Origin: Sipunculus nudus
Lineage: Eukaryota > Annelida > Sipuncula > Golfingiida > Sipunculidae
Direction of reading: 5' to 3'
Assembly: GCA_026874595.1 (NCBI GenBank)
Contig: CM049310.1
Span: 44,921,058-44,985,057, forward strand
DNA length: 64,000 nucleotides
Shown piece by piece: positions 19,798 to 33,001 of this stretch (positions within the stretch are counted from its first letter, which is position 1; each line of letters begins with the position of its first letter). The notes beneath the pieces were generated by a model. The model was not told the DNA's origin, made no database searches, and saw nothing but the letters and a program-made list of their open reading frames with translations. Position numbers and translations under genes: made by a program.

Positions 19798-20407
19798 CCC
19801 AAGAAACTCCTGTTACATTGAGTTAGTAGTATTTTCCTGAATCATTCATAGGACGACTTGTTAACAGATAATGTAGACACCTTATAATTACAAATGAATT
19901 ACAAAAATCTTTATTATTATCTCAAATATTTACATTATTGAACAGCAAATTTATACAGAAAAACCAAGGTGAAAGGTCCGGTACACTAGATAAAATTAAT
20001 AATTACCTGATTGTTGAAAAGCAAGCTCAGATTCCAAATGGTGCTGGATATTACTAAATTGCTAGATCAGAAATGTTAAGTTTACTGATTTATAAATTTG
20101 TGTTTTGCCGTAATTTTCAGTTACCAATTAAGCGAATAAGCAAAATATCACAAACATTATACAAACATGTCCTTACATTATTGCCAATCTGTACTGCTTC
20201 CGAAGAGCCACAACTATTCTGTATATTATAAAATGTCTATAATGCCTAACAGGCTACTCTGTTTTCCTTTTAATTACCAAGTGAAACTGCTGCCGATTCG
20301 GTGAAAGTTTTCATAAGGCTGCATATGCACTCTTAATCCATATTCCTGGGCCGTACTTGTATATAATATGGGGAGATGCTGTAGTTTTATATGTTGATAA
20401 GTAAAAA
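19798..20407 (-). other. 3' flank / 3' UTR of copy B with candidate poly(A) signal
   Basis: Similarity to the 3' flank of A begins here. A minus-strand AATAAA lies at 19915-19910, about 490 bases past the stop codon. It falls in a 12-bp segment absent from A. Confidence 0.45.
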
Positions 20408-23400
20408 CTATGTTTGCGTAGTTGTAACTTTGCGCACAAACGTCCGGATATCGTCTGCCAGTAACTGCGGTTCTTCAAAAGCAGCAAAGTGTCCGCCTCT
20501 GGGCATGTCTGTATACTGCACGATGTTGTGAAAGACGAGCTCGGCAAAGGCTCGAGGAGACAGAGCCAACTCTTTTGGAAAACAAGCAAGTCCAGTCGGA
20601 ACTGTCACAGGTATTCTGTAAAAAAAAAATAGAAAAAACATGTGGTCATATATATAAATGAAATTTTCAATAATAACAATTTCCATACAATTACAACATT
20701 TCAGGTGTCCGAACTGTTAGTTAACTGATAATTGTGAACTAATTTTAAAAAAATATCACATCACGTATACACATATATGATCACACACTGGAAAGTGATG
20801 GTATAATGTTTATATTTATACGATTAGGATAATTAACATACTCTTGGTCGCTCTGCAAGTATCAAAACATATCCCTTGTTGTATGTTGTTATTATGTTTT
20901 TATAACATTCATATTTGTTGTATGGACATGAGAACATTGTAACCCTGTATAAACAAATATGTTTATATGAAATATGAAAAGAAATATCACATGCTCGTAA
21001 TCTGGTTCCTTGCATATTAGCTATGTATCTCTTCTGGAGAGATATACACGGATGCCTTAAAGTACAAGGGAACCAGTCTTATCGTAACGACAATTTACAT
21101 GTTTCTTATATCCTTTGCACAAAAATAATGTTTAAATATGTAATTCTACAGGTCTGTAACGCTGTTATACACTTACGCCTCCCATTTCGTTGCGTCTCCC
21201 TCCTTGCCAAGGTTTTCTTTGTAAAATCTACATGATGACGTCATCGTGCCAGTCACCCAGTAGATCATGACGTTGGTTAAGAGTTCATCAAGGTCGTATT
21301 TCTCAGACAGTCCTCCATCCGGCAAGGTGCGCCAATCTGCGTTTGTCCACGTGGAAAACTTCTCCAGGATGAAAGCGGCCAGTCCGACAGGTGAATCGTT
21401 CAAAACCGTTCCTGCATTTTAAGAACATTTAAAAGATACACATTATATAGATTGTCTCCACAAAGGCCTACCATCAAGGTGTAGTCAAATGAATTGACCG
21501 AACCACCGTTCTGCGTGCCTAAATACTTGAACTAGTTCTCAGAGATCTATATTCAAGAAACATTAAAACATAAAAAAAGTCGTCCCTCCGAGATGATGGA
21601 CATGTGACATGAATTGGGGGGGGGGGTTGACTTATGAACATTTATTATTAACTCATGCCAATCCGGCCTTCACAATGTTTGCTGAGAGGATAAAAAGACA
21701 TGTACGTACCTCCTGGAACGTGTTGTTTATATGGTAATTATTAGGAATCACTTATTTTCATCAATATTCTTTGGTTTTTAGAAGCACCAGGTCCGAAACA
21801 ATATTATCCATAAAATTATTATTTTTGCAAGTATGAAATTCCTTCAGTGCCGCTGGTTTCCTGTTTCTATATGTTTCACTACAGGCACTCACCAATTGTG
21901 TCTGGTTTTGTAGACTGTATGTGCATGTAGCCTGTCTCCTGTAACAGATATCCGATCTTCTCTTTGTACGGGTACACCTTCCAGGCTTCGTTACTGTTCA
22001 TGACGAGGGAGGGCACTGCTGCACCCACGATTGTCATAACGAAAATCTTGGTGGCGACGCGGCCCTTCATTGGCGGCGGGAAGAAGTTACTGTGCATGCC
22101 AAGCACGTTGCTGAAAAAAAGGTACCATGTGTTAATACCGCATTCTGAAGAATGAGCTCTTGTATTGAGTTAACTGTGTACAAAACCAATCGTTTCAAGT
22201 TACTTTTTTCACTTATGTGCTGGCCATTATAGCTCCGCAGGTGGCGATAGGTATATCACTTTACCTTGTCTGTTTTGTCTGTCAGAAAATTTTCTAGAAA
22301 AATACCGAACAAAACTTGTTGAAATTTTATGGAGGGTTAAGATACCATCCAATGAACAATCCAATAACTCAGTGACTGAAGATGTATTCAGCCCTCCGAG
22401 AACTCCAGTATAGAAGGGTCTTAGACCAATTCCCTGGGCGATCCCTAAGCATAGAATTTTGATAGGAGCCGTAGACGCAAATGCCACCACGCCAAGCAGA
22501 GATCCAATGAGAGGAGGGCAAGCAAGAGAAGGACGTGACGAGACCCGAAAGCAGCAGCATCCACAGGTACGCAGAAAACGGAAGGACCGTATAACAGGCA
22601 CAACAGTAAATGTGTAAATGAAATAAACTATATTCATTCAACTTTTAATCAATACCATTAAACGCCTAGAACAAGCTTCTAACTAGATATGTGCATGTAT
22701 TCGATTTTTTTTACCCGGGTTTAAAAGCAAAATTTTCTTGGTGTAACGATTACGATTTGTGCCTTGCTAACGGATGGTCAAGGAATCTTTCCATACAAGC
22801 GGATTTTCACCCGCGCGGGTCCCCGCATGCAGAGAGTCCCTTTCCATATGTACGGGTCCCCGCATGCGGGTGACCCATTAGTATGGATTAACGCATGCAC
22901 TGATAACGATAACTTTTCAAATTTTAGTTTAATATGCTATGAAAATATTCAGTGTAACCATTTATACTATCTGATGCGGCAAATTGAAGCGGAAAAATAT
23001 CGTATCTCACCAGCCAGGCTAAAATGGTGGCTATTCCCGGTTACACTCTAACTAGAGCTAGCCCCGGTCCGTTTCTCAATGGAGACTGGTCGTATATTTT
23101 TCATGCAGTCTTATAAGCTCTATCAGCTCCTTTTTCTTTCCAAGGACAAGGACACATGCCTGCTTCTGATATATACATGATGCATCCGCATGCGGGCCCC
23201 CGCAAAAATCCAAGGCTTCCGAATCCGCATGCGAGACCCGCGCGGGGGCCCGTACGTATGGAAAGGGGACAATGATATCACACTTGTTGGATTTAAACCG
23301 CGCGGGGGCCCGCATGTATGGAAAGGCACACTCATAGGACGGACGGAAGGAAGAGGGCAAAAGACCCATCGCTATTTATCACGTGAATTAAAGTCAGCTG

Positions 23401-24731
23401 AGCTAAACATTACATTAAAGAGGCAGTCCAAAGGTTGTTACCTTGAACTTTAGTTTTTTAAGCCTAAACATTAAATAGTAAATATAGGGACCCCTGAGCA
23501 ACTGTGTAGATAGTAGATTGACAAACATTTGAGATTCTAGTACTAAAAAACACTAGTTTAAGAATGAAGCACATCGTCATACAATCAAGCCTGCGGCCGC
23601 TTCGCTTACAAAGACCAAAAGCAGCTCGCTGAATCAAGGTCGCTGAAAGTGTAGCTGCTAGAGACTTGATAGTTTGAAGATTACCAGCTATAGGGCCTAC
23701 GACTCCTATCCCACGGTTGTAATAACGCAGTGGCGGATCCAGGATTTCGCTATAGAGGGGGCACAAGGTTCAGAAAAAAAATAAACTACCCTCACTCAGC
23801 ATCTATAAAAAGGAGCATCAAATGCAAATATAACCAGGCCATATGCAATTGTATCCTTTTCGTAACGATATATCTGAGATCATTTGAATTTTTAATAAAC
23901 ATTATAGGAAAATCTCTGAATTATTGAATTCAAAATAATTTTTTATGAAACCTAGTACATCAACAGTTATTCAACCTTTATAGAAAACACATTGTCTATA
24001 GGGATATTTGACAAAATAATAAAATAATATACATTTAAACTTAGTTTGAATACTTTGAGGCAAACTGGCAGGAATATGTACTCTCTGTATAAGATACTGA
24101 GTAGCAGGGAGAGAAAAAAATAATGATTATACCTAATAATTTTGTTACTATAGTCAATGAACGAAATGTTGTTAAAGAAATGGTGTCACATTATTTTCTA
24201 TTTGACTGAATGGGTCGTATGAGGTTTACACAGTGTAGCACTACAAAAATCATAAAAGCTAAAGGGGGGCACGTGCCCATGCATATCGTATCTGGTATGA
24301 ATTCTTCCTCACCTGGAAAAAGCTTGTGCCATGAGCTTGACGATGGTTCCTCCCCAGTCTCCACCTTGAATGAAGAATTTTTCATGCCCCAGTCTCTTCA
24401 TTAGTTTCGTAAAAATGCGGGCTGCGGCCGAGATGTCAAAACCTAAAATGTTTAACGAAAAATGATTTTATACGGTGTCAAATGTGAGCGTCGATGTTTC
24501 TCTCACATATTACAACAAAATACTAATTGCAATGTAAACCAAGCATAGCCATCATAGTCAATGTTTTCAAATGGAAGATGTTTATAAATCTATAAATATT
24601 GTTATTTGGATCACATTATATCAAAAAGTTCTACAAAATATGCAACATGTATAACAATAATTCTCTCTCTCTCTGTCTTTGTCTCTGTCTTTCTCTCTCT
24701 GTCTGTCTGTCTTCTGTCTGTCTGTCTCTCT

Positions 24732-24786
<55 letters not shown>

Positions 24787-27700
24787 GAGAGAGAGAGAGA
24801 GAGAGATGAATGAATAGCCTAGCTGGTTCGTTGTTCCATATAAATATATATATGGTGTTCCAATTAAACGATTTTACTGATGATTGATCGTTGTTTTTCA
24901 TAATCGATTAAATTAATTGCATTTTTCAATAATCGGTCACTAACGATTATGTATGCACATGTAAAATAGTCATATTATCATTTAAAATATTCTATATCCT
25001 GTCTTAGATATAAAAACAAGGCCTACAGGCCTAATGCGAACCTGTGCAATAAGATTACACCAGGTATAATGCTTCAATGCTGGACCATTACCTTTCAAGA
25101 ACAAATGTAACACGTATATGAACAATGCAAGTACTAAACACGTAGAACAAGAAACAATTAAACAAACATCACGGCTGCAATTCTGGCATGGGTGCACACA
25201 ACACAAAAACTAGAATATGGGTAGTCAACAAGCGACTACGTGTATCCATCAAAATCAGAGTAGGAAAGTGAGGCATGGATTGAGTGGCAAGGGGAAATAG
25301 AGTGAGGTGTGTTGCATAATAGCCTAGGTGTCTGCTGCCGAAATGTGTATGTAGGTTGCACCACCTACCACAAAATCCAGAAAGCTGTCCAAGATGTATA
25401 AACATGCAAAATTTCAGGTGGATAAGTCCAACCAATGCAGAGATATGAGCGATTTTATCCCAAGGAAGATAAACAGACGGACGCTGTGCAAAATGGTGAC
25501 AGGTGGCGCCACCAATTTTGTGTATGATTAAGAGATATGTGAGATCTATACACATGAAAAATTTCAGGGGGATATGTCAAACCAGTCCTGAGATATAAGC
25601 CTGAATGTCTGCAGCATATACATAAATGTAGGTGGCGCCACCTGCCAAAAAAATCCAGAAAGCTATCTAAGATGTATAAACATGCAAAATTTTAGGCAGA
25701 TAAATCAAACCACTGCCACGAGTGATTTTATCCCCAGGCAAACAAACACACGGGGGCTGTGCAAAAAAGATTGATGGGTGCGCCACCAGTTTTGCGTATG
25801 ATAAAGAGCTATGTGAGATCTATAAACATGCAAAATTTTTGCCCAATTAGTCAAATGGTTCCTGAGATATGAGCTATGATGTCTACAGCTTAAACGTGAA
25901 TGTAGGTGGCGCCACCTGTCACAAAATCCAGAAAGCTGTCCAAGATGTATACACATGCAAAATTACAGGTGGATAAGTCCAACCAATGCAGAAATTTGAG
26001 TGATTTTATCCCACGGCAAACAAACAGACGGAGGCTGTGCAAAAATGATTGCAGGTGGCGCCACCAGTTTAGCGTATGATAAAGAGCTATATGTTATCTA
26101 TAAACAGGCAAAATTTTTGCCCAATCGGTCAAATGGTTCCTGAGATATGAGCTTGGATTTCTGCAGCTTAAACGTGAATGTAGGTGGCGCCACCTGTCAT
26201 AAAATCAAGAAAGCTGTTCAGGATGTATACACATGCAAAATTACAGGTGGATAAGTCCAACCAATGCAGAAATATGAGTGATTTTATCCCACGGCAAACA
26301 AACAGATGGAGGCTGTGCAAAAATGATTGCAGGTGGCGCCACCAGTTTAGCGTATGATAAAGAGCTATGTGAGATCTATAAACATGCAAAATTTTTGCCC
26401 AATTGGTCAAATGGTTCCAGAGATATGAGCTTGGATGTCTGCAGCTCAAATTTGAAAGTAGGTGGCGCCATCTGTCATAAAATCAAGAAAACTGTCAAGG
26501 ATGTATAAACCTGCAAAATTTTAGGCAAATATGTCAAACCACTGCCGAGATATGAGTAATTTTATCCCAAGGCAAACAAACAGACGGATGCTGTGCAAAA
26601 TGGTTGCAGGTGGCGCCACCAGTTTTGCGTATGATAAAGAGCTATGTGAGATCTATAAACATGCAAATTTTTGCCCCATCGGTCAAATGGTTCCTGAGAT
26701 ATGAGCTTGGATGTCTGCAACTTAAACGTGAATGTAGGTGGCGCCACCTGTCATAAAATCAAGAAAGCTGTCCAGGATGTATAAATATGCATATATTTGG
26801 TGGATAAGTCCAACCAATGCAGAGATATGAGTGTTTTTATCCCAAGGCAGATGAACAGATGGACGCTGTGCAAAAATAGTTGCAGGTGGCGCCACCATTT
26901 TTAGTGTTTGTTATTAAGCTTTCCAAGGGCTACATTTGTTCAAAATCTTTAGCCTTATCGGTCAACCGGTTCCCGAGATAAGTGGGTTTATGTGTGGAAA
27001 CAGATGCACAAATCGATGCTGGGCAGAGAGGAAAGATCAGAGTTCAACCAAAAATGAGGCCCAGCAGTTGACATGTGACAGATCATAATTCCAAATTTTA
27101 AAAAATTCTGCCCAGTTGTTATGGAGGAGTTCTCCGGCAGCAGCGTCGGCGTCCAACTGAAAACATAGTATTTGCAAAACCCTGTTTTGGCGGATAAAAT
27201 TATTGTAGCTGGCACCACCAGTCTTATATACAATGAAGAGATATATACATATGCCCAATGTCAGACTGATATGTCAAACCCCTCCTGTGAAATAAGCAGA
27301 GACATACACTGTGCAAAAATTATTGTAGGTGGAGCAACCAGTCTTGTACACTATAAAGCTACCCGATATGTATAAACATGCCCAATTTTACGCTGATGTA
27401 TCAAATTCCTCTGCAAAAGCAATGTAGGTGGCACCACCTGTCATGTAAATGAGAATACCATCAAAGACGCATAGACAGGTCAAAATATCAGTCCAATACA
27501 TTAAACTTCCCCAGAGTTTGATGCACTGGGCTGACAAGGCTTAGATGAGTAAGGCAGTTGCCCCCGAGTGACCTCTGACAAATTGCTGCCTCAAGCTACT
27601 GCACTGAGTGATCTCTTGACCTGCACCTGGCTAGACTGAGTGAACATTTGACCTGTACCTGGCTGCACTGAGTTAACTCAACCTGTTGCAAAATCTGACA

Positions 27701-30700
27701 CAGTTATAAATAGAATCAGGCTGAACTTTTGTGCCAAATATGATGCAGTGAGCAGTCTGCCAAGCTATAAATAGAATGCAGCTACTGCACTGAGTGAACT
27801 CTTGACCTATACCTGGCTGCACTTCTTCCAATCCTGGCACTGTGCAAAAACTATTTATAGAGCTGACATCATCTTGGCTAATGGCCAACATTAAGGCACT
27901 GGCAATCTGCCAATGGTAAACCAAGTGCTGACATCTGTACACCAAAGTGGTCCCTACTTTAAATAACTTTGAAATTTATTTTCCCAATACAAAATGCTTT
28001 TCAGCTAAATTTTTATAAAAAAAAAAGAAATCAGGAATATAAGTAAAATTATTACGGATGCATACTGAACGCATCCGTAATAATCAATCTCCATAATTCT
28101 GAAAAAAAATCATTCATGTGGAACCATTAATGACAATTATTATAAGAATTATTGTATGGATTATTCTTGTAAAATATTTAACAAACTGGCTTCAGTGGCA
28201 TCAGTCGAAAAACGTTTCGCAGGTTTATAACTCATATAGGAAGATACAGCAAACTGGTTAAGTTCAGCCTTCCCGTAACTCAGCCAAAAAGGACTGAACC
28301 AAAACCATTTGAACAAACTTGAATTATCATCATCTGAGGATAATTAATGTATGAGATTTAAGAATTTGGCCCAGTGGTTTTTGAGAAGAAGATCTTTGTA
28401 GCCACTGAGCTAAAATAGGCTGTTATGGCATATGACTAAATTCAGCTTTCCATAACTTAGCCACAAGTCACTGAAAAGTGACCATTTGAACAAACTTCAG
28501 AAAACACTACCCTACGATCATTTCTGTGCGATATTAAACATTTTGGCCGTATGGTTTCAGAGAAGAAGAAGTTTTTTTTGTAGCCCTCAGTGTAATACAG
28601 GCACTGATGACCCCGTACAAAAAAGGCGGATGCAGGTGGCGCCACCAATACCTCAAACTAGATATGACCTATGTGACCAACATTGGCATAAAATTTGGTG
28701 ATGATAGCTCCAGCCCTTTCTGAGATTTAAATTTTAATATGCTTTTTTGCCCAGTTAACAAAGTTCAACCTCCTGTAACTCGGCCGAAAATCTCCAAACT
28801 GGAACCATTCGAATAAACTTGAGAAAGATTGTTCCAGGGATCATTTCTGTGAAATATTGGACAATTTGGCTGGACAGTTTCGGAGAATAAGATTTTAAAA
28901 GCTTTTTTAGCTTTTCCCTATAAAATCTAAGAAAAAGCAGTTAGAAAAAATAGACAAAATCCGATATATTTTTTTGGATGACTAATTATTTGCAAAAAAA
29001 ATTGGTGATGCTAGCTCCTGCCGTTTTTGAGATAGCTATGGTTAACGTACGACGCACGACACACGACGGACGACGCCGCATCATCGCATAAGCTCTCAGG
29101 TTCGCTAAAAAGACGGGACTCAAAGTAGCGGACAGCATTAAAACTTAACCTTGTGCAGCTAATAAGTGTCAACAACGCGGCCGTTACATTGAACTTTGAG
29201 CATGATGTAAAAGTCAGACTCAATCTAATCGGAGAGTATATTAAGTATAATTTATTACAGCAAATTTCACGGTAATATAGACGGTTATAAACTAGAATAC
29301 GGGTAGTCGACAAGAGACTATACGTGTATCCGCCAGATCACAAAAGCAGGGGTAAAGTTTGTTGCGGAATCCACAAATGTGATACGATCACAGTTGTGGG
29401 AATGGCCTGTACAGTTAGGCCTCGTAATGGAGAAATGGTAGACACTGGTAGAAGGCACCAAAAAACTCTAAAACCTGCTAAATGTACACACCAAAATACA
29501 TCCGCCCGTGTCTTTGGTACTAAATGAATCTTTCTGGCAACTTTATCACGTTCTCACCTTAATGTATTAATGAAACGTTATCCCTAACGGCCCTTGTTAA
29601 GCCCGCGGTGATTTAAATATAAAAAACTACAGGAATAGTAATGACCGGACGTTGATCGACTGGTACCCTGCACCGACATCTATTATCGCCCCCCTTTTTC
29701 CAGTTCAAACAGCGATACGATAAGAGCAGGTTCCAAGTCTAAATCACGTTGCAAAGGACTATGGGACACTTATGTAATCATGGCGGCTTGTTCTCTATGT
29801 AAACACAAAAGCTCTTGGCAAAATTATGGAAAAATAGGGCAATTGAGCATTATTTTGGTATCATAACTTTGCAGAAGTTTCATCAAACATCCAAAGACAA
29901 CAAACGGGTAATTATGTTGACACCGCTTAAAATGTCACTTATATGATTCCAAAGGGGTCTCCTATTTGGAACCTTACGAGGTGTTTTCCTAAGGGTCGAT
30001 CCCAAAACGCTGTTGATGGAGAGGAGCGGATCGAAATCACACGTATTGGGACGAGACAAGGGTAAAGTAAGGCAATGAATGTTCCTGACATGACATGACT
30101 CCAAAGTTGTGGCACCAGTGATGCCAATAATACTCCTCATATATTTGCCATTGTCACCAAAAACATATCTACAGATGGATACAAGCGCAATATTTCAGGC
30201 CGAGACACCAATCTAATACTAAGAAAAAGCGCATCAATGTATTCTATAAAACCGGAACAGCAGGTGGCGCCACCTGTCTGGTCTACAACAAAGCTATCCA
30301 ACACGAATAAACTTGCAATAAACTGGAATACAAGATAGAGGTATCCAAAATCTATGAACATGCACATTTCAGCTCAATACGACAAACCACATCTGAGAAA
30401 AGGGCATTAATTAATTCATTCTACGAAAACAGGAAGGCAGGTAGCGCCAACTGCCCGGTCTCTGAGATTACTCTCCAAAGTGGATAGACATGCCAAATTT
30501 CAGACCAATACATTGAACCATTCCTGAGATATGGGAAATTTTCATCCAGAGCAATCATACGGTTACAATAATCCAATAATAATCGATCATCGGTCCTTTT
30601 CTCTATTTTCGATCATCGAACATGATTTTACATGTGGCCGATAAATTAATCAACCATATGGTATATGCATTTACGGATATATACATGTATAAGGTATAAA

Positions 30701-33001
30701 TTTAATTCCAAGAGCGATGGATTTTCGAGTAAAAGTGTCATGTCCGCTTTCGCAGGCAGTCCTCATACCGTCGGCCGCACATAGATGGCGCCTCTGTACA
30801 GAGACAAGCAAATACTTAAACTGGTTATCAATTGGTCCTCATCGCTTTAAACTTTTGAACTATTTCTAGGAACAAGATTTCTTTAAAAAAAACGAGTGTT
30901 TGTAAAATTGCAGCCCAAGCCATCTATCTATTCAACTTCATTTCAACGTGGTTTGAAAGTAATGCATGTCACAGGTGCTCTTTTTATTATGTGACACGTG
31001 CGTAACTCCTGTTGTGGCACTCGTGTCTGGCCGCGTGTTGCATTTTATGTTTAATCCGTACTGGTTGGACTATCGTTGTCATGTGAGCCTTGAGCTTTCA
31101 CGTCTGGTCGTGGGTCACGTGATGAGCCTGATGTGTAGAGACACACGGCTATGTCTTTCTAGAGAATTCCTGAGACGCGTGTTGTGCAAGACGTTATAGA
31201 CTGTTCGAGAAGTGGAAAATTCCCGGCTTGGGGTGTGAAGGTATATAAAGGGGCCGTTTTTTAGAATCAGAGGACAGACAGCAGAGCAGATTCCAGCGGA
31301 CGCAGAAGCGTGTGTCAGATTCTAAGACCTAATCCGACGAATGCGGCAATTATACATTTTCAAAGACTTTCTCCTGGATTTTATGCATTTGGACTTCAGT
31401 TTACTTTCCGTGTTGTTGCAAGAACTTTCCACTGGACTGTCATTCTCCGAGAGTTTACATCTTAATGACTTATCGTGGTGACGGTATTGGTATCAAGGTA
31501 GTGTACCATTATCTTTCTGTGTGATTGTATTGTCTTGATGCTATACCTCTGTTTTACTATATAATTGTATTGATTAGTGTATTGTATTGTTAGGGTTGTT
31601 TTAAGAATAAATTATAGTTATTTGTTAACAAAAAACCACTGACTTCTTTATTCATTCCCCTAGACATTTCACGCTGCCTTATGTTAATCTGATTTTTTTA
31701 TCTCTGTTACAGAATTTGTGTTCATCACGCATACGTGATCTGTTTATATTAGGTTCCGTAACATGTAATAAATTAAATTTCAATTTTACAGCTATAAAGA
31801 AAAACTTTAAAAAAAATAAATGCTCGATATACCTCTGTGATGGGGAGCCTCTGAGAAGCCGTATCCAGGGATGGAGGGACAGATGACGTCAAAGGCGTCT
31901 TCCGGTGTGCCGCCATGTTGTGTAGGGTCTGTCAACATAGGCAGGATCTTATAAAACTCCCACACAGAACCCGGCCAGCCGTGTACCATCAGAAGGGGCT
32001 TAGCTGAAGAAAATATAATATATGCATGTATAAGTGTAAAGATATAGAAATAACTGGTGGGAAGCTGATAACTTTATTACACAAAACGACCACGCAATAC
32101 TATCCTTAGAGAAGCCGAGTTCTTCCGAGATAGAAAGAACACACGAGATGATAAAAGAGAACTGCGAGGGGCCACATAATAGTTCTAGGCTTTTTAAACA
32201 AATATTATCGTTGGAATGTAGGGGCTCTTTTGCATAAGATATGCGTCAAAAACCCATTAAAACTTAGAACATATGGCAAATTAGGCACGGACATCGGGAT
32301 TTCAATATTTTTATACTTAGGCTTTCAGTTTCTTCAGTTTGAAGAAACATCCCATTTTAATATCAACAGCACAAATCTACAATTTTAGATTGTGTGGACC
32401 TTGTGTCCTATAGATCAGATACGTTGGCAACAACTTAAGTCACGTACCTGAGCGTTTTGTCTGTGTGGCACATGTCACTTTAAAGTTTTCTATAGGGCTA
32501 GTTTAAAACTTTTTTTTTACCTTTAGGGATACCATTTTGAACAGTGCATATTACTGAATGTGAAATAACCTTCACACTGATCTCACCTTCTTTGTGCTTA
32601 GACTTTGCATAGATAAAGTGAATGTCGATGCCTTCGATCTGAGTTTTAAACTGATCATAACTGTTCAGTTTCTTTTCTTGTTTCCTCCAATCATATTTCG
32701 TCTTCCAGTGGTCGACCACAGTTTTCAGGTAGGTCGTCTGCATGCCGTACTCAAATGTGGACTCTTCCAGATCATCCGCAAAGCGAGCATTCTGCAGACG
32801 ATTCTTCAGGTCAACAAGTACTTCTTCCGGGACACTCACTCTAAATTTATGCAGAGCAGGGTCATCTTCCTTGACCTGTAACCCTTTACCCCACCAGCCA
32901 TCTTGCATTTCAGGAGGAGGCGGGTCCTTGTCGAAGATAATGAAGTAAACCATCGCCACCACGGCCACCAACAACGCTCCAGTTGCCAACTTTGATGGCA
33001 T
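20408..33001 (-). CDS. EPHX1: Microsomal epoxide hydrolase (EPHX1-like), tandem copy B, six coding exons
   Basis: Coding exons in transcript order: 33001-32587, 32003-31833, 24442-24313, 22110-21893, 21411-21177, 20615-20408. Lengths and phases equal those of copy A and give 458 residues. Anchor at ~7-23, HGWPGS, nucleophile D224 in GGDWG, Y300 (ETGYMHIQ), Y375 and H432 are present, and the charge-relay acid is the usual Glu (E405, GAG at 20572-20570). By hand count about 30 residues differ from A, including D201A, P238S and Y325F, so the two are recent duplicates. The intron between exons 2 and 3 is 7.4 kb against 1.6 kb in A because of a 4.1-kb repeat element and a solo LTR. Other introns are close to A in length and sequence, except that the exon 3-4 intron carries additional short insertions. 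No frameshift or internal stop was found, so a working enzyme is likely. Confidence 0.93.
22240..22610 (-). pseudogene. Homologous membrane-protein remnant in the exon 3-4 intron of copy B
   Basis: This is the copy B counterpart of 11250-11700. The same [19 protein letters not shown] stretch is present, but short indels shift the N-terminal and C-terminal parts out of frame relative to A. There is no sign of coding constraint. Confidence 0.25.
22782..23336. mobile_element. MITE with GCATGC/GCGCGGG palindromes inserted in the B intron
   Basis: Copy A reads ...acggtca-caggacggacgg where copy B has about 555 extra bases. The ends form an imperfect inverted repeat (CTTTCCATACAAGCGG against CCTTTCCATACATGCGGG). 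Several CCGCATGCGGG and CCGCGCGGGG motifs occur near both ends. The empty site in A supports insertion after the A/B split, or loss in A. Confidence 0.6.
23729..24275. mobile_element. hAT-like MITE in the exon 3-4 intron of copy B
   Basis: The left end is CAGTGGCGGATCCAGG followed by a GGGGGCAC stretch. The right end holds AAAGGGGGGCACGTGCCC, as in the shortened copy A remnant. The interior is AT-rich and non-coding. The right boundary is approximate. Confidence 0.4.
24661..24805. repeat. Compound (TC/TG)n(TA)n(GA)n microsatellite in the exon 2-3 intron of B
   Basis: This is the counterpart of 13303-13396. Here the TC part is interrupted by TGTC units, and a GA run follows the TA run, making the tract able to fold on itself. 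Confidence 0.95.
25017..29105. mobile_element. 4.1-kb non-autonomous repeat element, copy in the exon 2-3 intron of B
   Basis: The left end is CAAGGCCTACAGGCCTAATG followed by CGAACCTGTGC. The right end read inverted is GCGAACCTGAGAGCTTATGC. Copy A has the empty site (~13560), and TAAAAA flanks the element on both sides in B (25011-25016 and 29106-29111). The interior contains a higher-order array of GGTGGCGCCACC palindromes (25.35-27.45 kb), a 'ctgcactgagtgaactc' minisatellite (27.5-27.95 kb) and an AT-rich block with 'aaccatttgaacaaacttg' motifs. No ORF is present. A second copy of the same design lies at 44345-48434. Confidence 0.75.
25357..27440. repeat. Higher-order tandem repeat with GGTGGCGCCACC palindromes
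   Basis: The 12-bp palindrome (sometimes one or two mismatches) occurs near 25502, 25630, 25904, 26055, 26183, 26333, 26461, 26610, 26737, 26885 and 27427. Spacing alternates about 128 and 150 bp, giving a ~278-bp dimer. Each monomer also carries 'acatgcaaaattt' and 'gagatatgagc'-like blocks. Confidence 0.85.
30967..31763 (+). mobile_element. Solo LTR of a Ty3/gypsy-type retrotransposon in the exon 2-3 intron of B
   Basis: It starts TGTCACAGG and ends CCGTAACA, which are imperfect inverted ends of the TG...CA type. It carries a TATA box (TATATAAAG at 31242) and AATAAA at 31606-31611. The flanks are TGCA and TGTA (probable 4-bp target duplication with one change), and copy A has the uninterrupted sequence (~14640). 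There is no internal coding region, so it is a recombined solo LTR. The clade is inferred only from its general layout. Confidence 0.65.

Noticed and set aside
25357-30300. GGTGGCGCCACC repeats as a CRISPR array
   Set aside because: Spacers are themselves repeated, units are ~130-150 bp, and the genome is eukaryotic with introns. It is a tandem repeat inside a mobile element.
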